A DNA stretch of 25,576 bases, from positions 1 to 25,576 of IMG/VR virus record IMGVR_UViG_3300028569_002349; one strand, 5' to 3'. Made by a program: the position numbers and the translations under genes. The notes under the pieces were generated by a model. That model ran no database searches. It saw nothing but the letters and a program-made list of their open reading frames with translations, and was not told the origin of the DNA. Below are positions 21,162-25,576 of the stretch, piece by piece (within the stretch, counting starts at the first letter, position 1; every line of letters begins with the position of its first letter). Source of the DNA: a virus.

Positions 21162-22247
21162 ATGAAATTAATATCTTTTTATCTTCCTGGTTTTTACGAA
21201 AATCAAGATAATAGTGACTTTTGGGGTAAAGGTTTTACAGAATGGAATAATGCAAAACGAGGAACATCATTATTCCCAGGCCATCTTCAACCAAGATTAC
21301 CTAAAAAAGAATTAGGATTATATGACTTAAATGACGACAGCATAAGATACAAACAAATGGATTTAGCAAAAGAATATGGTATTGATGCTTGGTGTTATTA
21401 TTATTATCGTTTTAATAAAAAACGCCCATTAAGAATGCCTTTGGATCGTCATTTTAACGATAAAAATTTAGATATGCCATTTTTAATTTGTTGGGCAAAT
21501 GAAAGTTGGACAAAAAGTTGGGATGGATCTCAAGATGAAATTTTAATTGAACAAAAACATAGTTTTGAAGATGATTTAGATTTTATAAAAGAAATTTCTC
21601 CTATGTTTCTAGACTATAGATATTTAAAAATAGAAAATAAACCTGTTTTACTTATTTATCAAACTGGATTATGGAAAGATATTAAAAAAACTGTTGATAT
21701 TTGGAGGACTTATGTAAAAAAGGAATACGGTTTAGAAATATATTTAATTAAATCTAATGATTTTGATAACAATATTAATCCAATTGATATAAATTTTGAT
21801 TCAGCATATCAATTTCCACCTCATGGTTTATCTTCGACATTTAGCATTTTATCTAGAAGTGAAAATGGCAAGGTTGCATATTACAATGAATGGCCAAAAT
21901 TTGTTTCAGCACAAAATAATTTTAAATTATTTCGAGGCGTTATGACAAATTTTGATAATACCCCAAGACGTTTAAAATCTTTTGATCCTGAAATTAATAA
22001 ATTATTAGATAATCCCTGTACGAATGGTGGATTATATTATGGAAGTACTCCAAAATTATACCAAAAATGGTTAGAGACTGCAATTAAATATACATTAAAA
22101 AATTTTAAAAATGACGAACAAATAATTTTTATTAATGCGTGGAACGAGTGGAGCGAAGGAGCTATTTTGGAACCATGTAATTTATGGGGTCATCAATATT
22201 TAGAAGCCACATTAGAGGCTAGAAAAATAATTATTAATGAAAGTTAG
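21162..22247 (+). CDS. WbsX-like / GH99-like glycan enzyme
   Basis: The product is 361 residues. It shows the hallmarks of the Glyco_tran_WbsX family: an N-terminal ISFYLPGFYENQDN-x-DFWGKGFTEW, then CWANESWTKSWDG and, near the C-terminus, FINAWNEWSEGAILEP. The family occurs in O-antigen and capsule clusters; it has a GH99-like (endo-mannanase) barrel and its exact reaction is unsettled. No signal peptide is seen, so it should act in the cytoplasm on a sugar-lipid or nucleotide-sugar intermediate. It overlaps the following GT2 gene by 11 bases, so the two are made together. Full length, with no broken motif. Confidence 0.88.
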   Translation: MKLISFYLPGFYENQDNSDFWGKGFTEWNNAKRGTSLFPGHLQPRLPKKELGLYDLNDDSIRYKQMDLAKEYGIDAWCYYYYRFNKKRPLRMPLDRHFNDKNLDMPFLICWANESWTKSWDGSQDEILIEQKHSFEDDLDFIKEISPMFLDYRYLKIENKPVLLIYQTGLWKDIKKTVDIWRTYVKKEYGLEIYLIKSNDFDNNINPIDINFDSAYQFPPHGLSSTFSILSRSENGKVAYYNEWPKFVSAQNNFKLFRGVMTNFDNTPRRLKSFDPEINKLLDNPCTNGGLYYGSTPKLYQKWLETAIKYTLKNFKNDEQIIFINAWNEWSEGAILEPCNLWGHQYLEATLEARKIIINES

Positions 22248-23349
22248 TTTGTTAACGCCTACTGGTGGAAGACCAGAAGCTTTTAAATTATGCGAAACAT
22301 GGATGAAAAGACAAACTTTACAACCATATGAATGGATTGTTGTAGATGATTTTGAAACTCCAACAGAATGCACAATGGGGCAAAAAGTAATCAGAAGAAC
22401 TCCTTATTGGCAACCAAAAGAAAACACTTTACAATTAAACTTAATGGAAGGATTAAAAGCTGTTACAGGCGATATCGTTTTAATTATAGAAGATGATGAT
22501 TGGTATCATTATAATTACATAAAAAATATGATGAAAATATTTCAAAAATATTTTGATGAATTTGAGCGTTGCGCTTCTGAATCTTTAGTATTAAATAAAC
22601 CTTCTTTGATTGCAGGGGAAGCTTTAACAAAATACTATAATATTAGAAATTATTCTTATATAGTTCATAAAAATGTAAATCACGCAAGTTTATTTCAAAC
22701 AGGTTTCACGGCAGATTTAATTCCTCAAATTTTATTATATTTAAATATGTATCAACGAGAAAGATTTTTTGATGTAATACTTTGGAGAGAACTAGAAAAT
22801 TGCCACAAAGTAATGTTTGTTAATGAGCACTCATGGAGCATTGGAATAAAAAGTCATCAAGGAAGAAATGGATTAGGAGAGGGTCATTTTCAAAAAATGA
22901 AGCATATGGATGAAAGACCTTTTAAAACATTAACTAATTGGATAGAAAAAAATGATATTGCGTTTTTTCAAAAAATACAATATGATTTTTATAATAATTT
23001 TTTTATAAACGAAGGTGATGAAATATTAAAAAATTTATGCATAAATGAAGAATTTAAAATTTCTAAAAATTTAAATAATGAAGAAGATAATAAAGAAATA
23101 AAAATTAATTGCATTAAAATATGGATTGAAGAACTTGAAAATGAGATTATTTTTTGTGCAGAGGTTAACTCTAATGATAAAAATGCTTTATTAGCTGTTT
23201 TTTATAATTTCGAAGGAAGCGCTTTTTTTGATAATAAAACTCATGTTTGTGAAATGCATCTTACAGAAAAAAATGGCATATTTAAATCAAAAAAAGTAAT
23301 AAAACCTGATATTGATATAAAGATAAATTATTGTTTAAAAGTCTTATGA
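22237..23349 (+). CDS. GT2-family glycosyltransferase with C-terminal extension (plus-strand paralogue)
   Basis: The product is 370 residues. The GT-A domain has SLLTPTGGRPEA, IVVDDFETPT (Asp37-Asp38) and EDDDWY (85-90). Its C-terminal half of the catalytic domain (WSIGIKSHQGRNGLGEGH) matches the minus-strand paralogue at 20193-20945. An extra about 110 residues at the C-terminus are beta-rich and Lys/Glu/Asn-rich and are absent from the paralogue; they could bind the acceptor. The start lies within the last codons of the WbsX-like gene, which implies coupled translation. Substrate sugar unknown. Confidence 0.83.
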   Translation: MKVSLLTPTGGRPEAFKLCETWMKRQTLQPYEWIVVDDFETPTECTMGQKVIRRTPYWQPKENTLQLNLMEGLKAVTGDIVLIIEDDDWYHYNYIKNMMKIFQKYFDEFERCASESLVLNKPSLIAGEALTKYYNIRNYSYIVHKNVNHASLFQTGFTADLIPQILLYLNMYQRERFFDVILWRELENCHKVMFVNEHSWSIGIKSHQGRNGLGEGHFQKMKHMDERPFKTLTNWIEKNDIAFFQKIQYDFYNNFFINEGDEILKNLCINEEFKISKNLNNEEDNKEIKINCIKIWIEELENEIIFCAEVNSNDKNALLAVFYNFEGSAFFDNKTHVCEMHLTEKNGIFKSKKVIKPDIDIKINYCLKVL

Positions 23350-23399
23350 ATAATATTATCTTAAACTGTAATTATTTTGTATAATTTAATTTGTTTTCA

Positions 23400-24197
23400 T
23401 TAAACCACTTTATTAGTACTGTCGTAGTCTTTCATAGTTCTCGAGTGTGTTTCTTGGTACCACCCTTTTCTGTTTAGTTTGTCTTCCCATTCTTTTTTTG
23501 ATCTAGTAAAAATATGCTTTATCCAAATTTTCTCAAGTTCAATTCCCTCCTGGCTCGGAGAACCAGCCCCTAGCTTGCCCTCTCCATTTGGTCTTGTACC
23601 AACCCCATGAATAATGGTGCCGTCTGGTTTGACATAATGTTTAAATTTTGATCCATATGCATCTATATGAATAGCGCCTTCTTTTAGTTTTGGTACATGG
23701 GCATTCAGATAATTCTCTAGGGCTTTAGGATTAACTAAACTTTTTACATGCGAATCGAAGCGAAATTGTTTGTAACTTTCAATAGGAACTCTAGTTTCAA
23801 ATTGGGGGCTAGAGCCGTACATTCTCCAGTAAATGCTCAAACAATCAAAATCCCCATATTGTTCTTTTATACGATTAACGTCTTCAATTACATTTTTCGT
23901 TTTAGATTCATAATATTCGTCTGAGTCTATGAAAAAAATGTAATCAAAATGATCTTTAAATTTTTGACAAACTTTTGTATATAGTCTTGGTATGCAGCGG
24001 GCTTCTGTGGAAAGTATTTTAATACAATTAATTTGAGATCTTAAATTTGGATTAATGTCGTCAAGTGATTTAACATATTTTGAATCTAAGAAGACTAAAT
24101 AATTTTCAAAGCCATAATTTTTGTGGTGATTAAGCCACTCTTCTAAGTGGTCTAATTCGCATGTGAGTAAACAAATTGCTATTTTAAAATCTTTCAT
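23400..24197 (-). CDS. GT-A glycosyltransferase with DSDE motif (Glyco_tranf_2_4 / GT92-like)
   Basis: The product is 265 residues. The N-terminus (IAICLLTCELDHLEEWLNHH-type pattern) and FFIDSDEYY (Asp91-x-Asp93, a DxD metal site) are typical of the single-domain transferases in the Glyco_tranf_2_4 family, related to GT92. Conserved-looking later motifs are WRMYGSSP and a Lys-His containing 'KHIFTRSKKEW' segment that in this family contacts the acceptor. It is convergent with the plus-strand GT2 gene (50-base gap) and downstream of the sulfotransferase. Its GC is a little higher than its neighbours. It adds a sugar to an unknown acceptor in the cytoplasm. Confidence 0.8.
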   Translation of the reverse strand: MKDFKIAICLLTCELDHLEEWLNHHKNYGFENYLVFLDSKYVKSLDDINPNLRSQINCIKILSTEARCIPRLYTKVCQKFKDHFDYIFFIDSDEYYESKTKNVIEDVNRIKEQYGDFDCLSIYWRMYGSSPQFETRVPIESYKQFRFDSHVKSLVNPKALENYLNAHVPKLKEGAIHIDAYGSKFKHYVKPDGTIIHGVGTRPNGEGKLGAGSPSQEGIELEKIWIKHIFTRSKKEWEDKLNRKGWYQETHSRTMKDYDSTNKVV

Positions 24198-24223
24198 GCT
24201 TTTAGATAAATATTTATTACAAT

Positions 24224-25156
24224 TTAAATTTTAATGCCTGCAAAATTAAGCGCTTTTATCTTTTCCTGTAAACTAATATTACTTAAATTTTCATGATTAT
24301 AATATTTATCTTCAAAATACTTCACATAATTTAATAGATTATTATTCTCTAAATTAGAATTTTCATATTTTATTAAAAGTTTTTTTATTAACTGATTAGC
24401 TTCAGTAGTATTTTGAATCTGATTATTAGTGTTATTTTTTAAAAACAAAGCCAAATAAAATATAGTTGGTAACTTGTCTGCATTTATTTTTTCGTCTTTA
24501 TTATTGTATAAAATAGATTTAGCTTCTGGACTATATAATTCAAATATATCTTTTAGATAATTACTGCAAAGACCTTGTTGATTATTTTCGTAATTTTTTA
24601 CGATAACTGGAAGACCGCTTTGTAACCAATAGTTAAAATGTATTTTCCTTCTATCTAAACTACGATAATAACGAGAAATTATATCGTGCTCTGAATAATC
24701 TTTAATCCTAAATTTGTCTCTTTCCATATGCTTTATAGCTGATAAAGATAAATCTTCAAAATTTCTTATTGATATCAATATTTTTACTGAATCAAAAAGT
24801 GGAGCTATTTTATTATTAATTAAATACAAAGGACCTTTTTCTATAAAGAGTATTTCTGACCAGACCTCACTACTCATAATAGTTAAAGAGGGTTTGTGTT
24901 TGTCTAAATCTCTTTTTAATAAGTCTAAATTGTAATCGAAATTTAACTTTTCCTTAGTAATTTTTTTTAAGATTGGATTAGGATTTTTTTCATGATCCCA
25001 AACACTTGCTGGAAATAATGAGTGCTGATAACCGCAAATTCCGACGTTTGGATAAAATATATTATGTTTTAGTAGTTCATCTCTATTTTTATGAAAAAAA
25101 TATTGCAAAGCTGTTGTTCCTGTTTTATGCAATCCAACATGAAGTATTAAATCCAT
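24224..25156 (-). CDS. PAPS-dependent sulfotransferase
   Basis: The product is 310 residues. The 5'-phosphosulfate-binding loop is HVGLHKTGTTALQ (Lys11-Thr-Gly-Thr-Thr15), and the 3'-phosphate-binding strand and helix is VKILISIRNFEDLSLSAIKH (Arg and Ser contacts). These are the two defining motifs of the sulfotransferase superfamily, which moves sulfate from PAPS to a hydroxyl or amino group of a sugar, lipid or protein. There is no signal peptide or membrane segment. It is clustered with glycosyltransferases, so a sulfated glycan is the likely product. The last 100 residues are Asn/Lys-rich and helical. The start is 8 bases after the previous stop. Confidence 0.85.
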   Translation of the reverse strand: MDLILHVGLHKTGTTALQYFFHKNRDELLKHNIFYPNVGICGYQHSLFPASVWDHEKNPNPILKKITKEKLNFDYNLDLLKRDLDKHKPSLTIMSSEVWSEILFIEKGPLYLINNKIAPLFDSVKILISIRNFEDLSLSAIKHMERDKFRIKDYSEHDIISRYYRSLDRRKIHFNYWLQSGLPVIVKNYENNQQGLCSNYLKDIFELYSPEAKSILYNNKDEKINADKLPTIFYLALFLKNNTNNQIQNTTEANQLIKKLLIKYENSNLENNNLLNYVKYFEDKYYNHENLSNISLQEKIKALNFAGIKI

Positions 25157-25164
25157 ATATAAAT

Positions 25165-25425
25165 TTAAAATTCTACATTCTCTCGCCAGTCGGGGATGAG
25201 GAGCGTTGCTGTATGTTTCTGTAACTGGACAAAAGTAACTTCAAGGGAATCAATGTGCGCATACCAATCGACATCGTCAAACTTTCCCATCTCGGTAGCT
25301 TTATTTACTGCTTCCTCCTCTGATGTAGCTTCTACTTCAATACTCACTTCTGAGATTTGGTTGCGTCGCAGGCCGACTGTGAATTTTTGAGGTACTGCGT
25401 ATTGGGGTTTTTCTGTTTCACTCAT
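25165..25425 (-). CDS. Unrecognised 86-aa protein, higher GC than neighbours
   Basis: The product is 86 residues. It is acidic, with one alpha-beta pattern: FTVGLRRNQISEVSIEVEAT, then SEEEAVNKATEMGKFDD and DWYAHIDSLEV. The 'beta strand - [EAS]SEEEA helix - beta' order resembles small DpnD/PcfM-like domains, but the match is weak. The start ATG overlaps the stop of the upstream gene (ATGA) and has GGAG 9 bases upstream. Its base composition is clearly richer in GC than the genes to the left. I cannot assign a function; coupling to a sulfotransferase-like gene suggests recent joint acquisition. Confidence 0.5.
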   Translation of the reverse strand: MSETEKPQYAVPQKFTVGLRRNQISEVSIEVEATSEEEAVNKATEMGKFDDVDWYAHIDSLEVTFVQLQKHTATLLIPDWRENVEF

Positions 25426-25576
25426 AAAAAGTCTCCATAGGCCTCAAAATCAGCGCAATAAATGCTCTCGATTTTTTGACGTGTCGATGCGTTTAGAAAA
25501 TCACTATATTCGGGCCAATCTGAGGAGGTCTCAGCTATCTTAAAGGAGTGCTTGGAAACATCGCTGTTGTTTGGTG
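25422..25576 (-). CDS. C-terminal fragment of a probable second sulfotransferase
   Basis: An open frame enters from the right edge and ends at TGA (25424-25422), giving 51 residues of the C-terminus. It reads KIAETSSDWPEYSDFLNAST, then RQKIESIYCADFEAYGDFL. The ending 'ST-R-x-K-I-x-x-I-Y-x-x-D-F-x-x-[FY]-G-[YD]-F' is the usual C-terminus of phage and bacterial sulfotransferase-type proteins (Sulfotransfer family), which fits the neighbouring gene. The catalytic part lies outside the window, so the call is by C-terminal pattern only. The gene overlaps the 86-residue gene by 4 bases and shares its higher GC. Confidence 0.5.
   Translation of the reverse strand, partial: PNNSDVSKHSFKIAETSSDWPEYSDFLNASTRQKIESIYCADFEAYGDFL

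Noticed and set aside
23350-23399. AT-only inverted repeat between the convergent glycosyltransferase genes
   Set aside because: AATTAT/ATAATT with a short loop is too weak and AT-rich to support a terminator call.
24198-24223. TTGTAATA before the DSDE glycosyltransferase gene, similar to GTGTAAT
   Set aside because: It lacks the first G and such strings are common in AT-rich gaps; kept out of the element count.
1-25576. tRNA genes, CRISPR arrays, insertion sequences, integrase or attachment sites
   Set aside because: I looked for cloverleaf-like GC-rich stretches, regular direct repeats, transposase motifs and recombinase motifs and saw none that could be supported.

Overview
This window is part of an AT-rich (roughly 30% GC by eye) tailed double-stranded DNA phage or phage-like contig (Caudoviricetes). 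The evidence is an ATPase/nuclease large terminase, a portal, a prohead protease-scaffold protein, a putative capsid decoration protein, a major capsid protein, tail-fibre-type proteins and a lysis cassette. Several short secreted lipoproteins and a lysozyme-like endolysin point to a Gram-negative host. No integrase, tRNA, CRISPR array or insertion sequence was seen. Almost every gene is on the minus strand, so transcription runs from high to low coordinates; the exception is a small plus-strand island at about 21.0-23.35 kb.

Layout in transcription order. (1) 25.6-20.2 kb is a glycan-modification island: the C-terminus of a probable sulfotransferase, an 86-residue unknown, a PAPS-type sulfotransferase, a GT-A glycosyltransferase with a DSDE motif, then (plus strand) a 34-residue membrane peptide, a WbsX/GH99-like protein and a GT2 glycosyltransferase, and finally a minus-strand GT2 that is a paralogue of the plus-strand one. 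(2) 20.2-14.06 kb is a tight operon: a small MPIP-type phage protein, a calcineurin-like phosphoesterase, a zinc-ribbon protein, a sigma-70-like factor with a cysteine-rich insert, an uncharacterised protein that could be the small terminase, an ERCC4-type nuclease and the large terminase. (3) 14.04-10.87 kb holds the portal and a putative tail-tube protein. (4) 10.84-8.18 kb is a lysis cassette: a holin-like protein, a lipoprotein, a spanin-like overlapping pair, two duplicated small 'RVA-AEW' proteins, an endolysin and a 49-residue lipoprotein. (5) 8.13-3.8 kb is the head module, with a strong terminator behind the major capsid gene. (6) 3.77-1 kb is an adhesin/fibre module that runs off the left edge.

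The most interesting signal is regulatory. The heptamer GTGTAAT occurs 12 times, always in an intergenic gap or overlapping a stop codon, always in the sense orientation of the following gene, and usually 5-23 bases before its start codon. I found none inside genes on an eye scan. The only plus-strand copy precedes the plus-strand membrane peptide. The same window encodes a divergent sigma-like factor, so a dedicated phage (late) promoter class read by a phage sigma is the leading hypothesis. A translational or RNA-processing signal is the alternative.

Together the genes supply head and tail assembly, DNA packaging, lysis, late-transcription control and a sizeable glycan/sulfate modification capacity that could act on the virion or on the host envelope.
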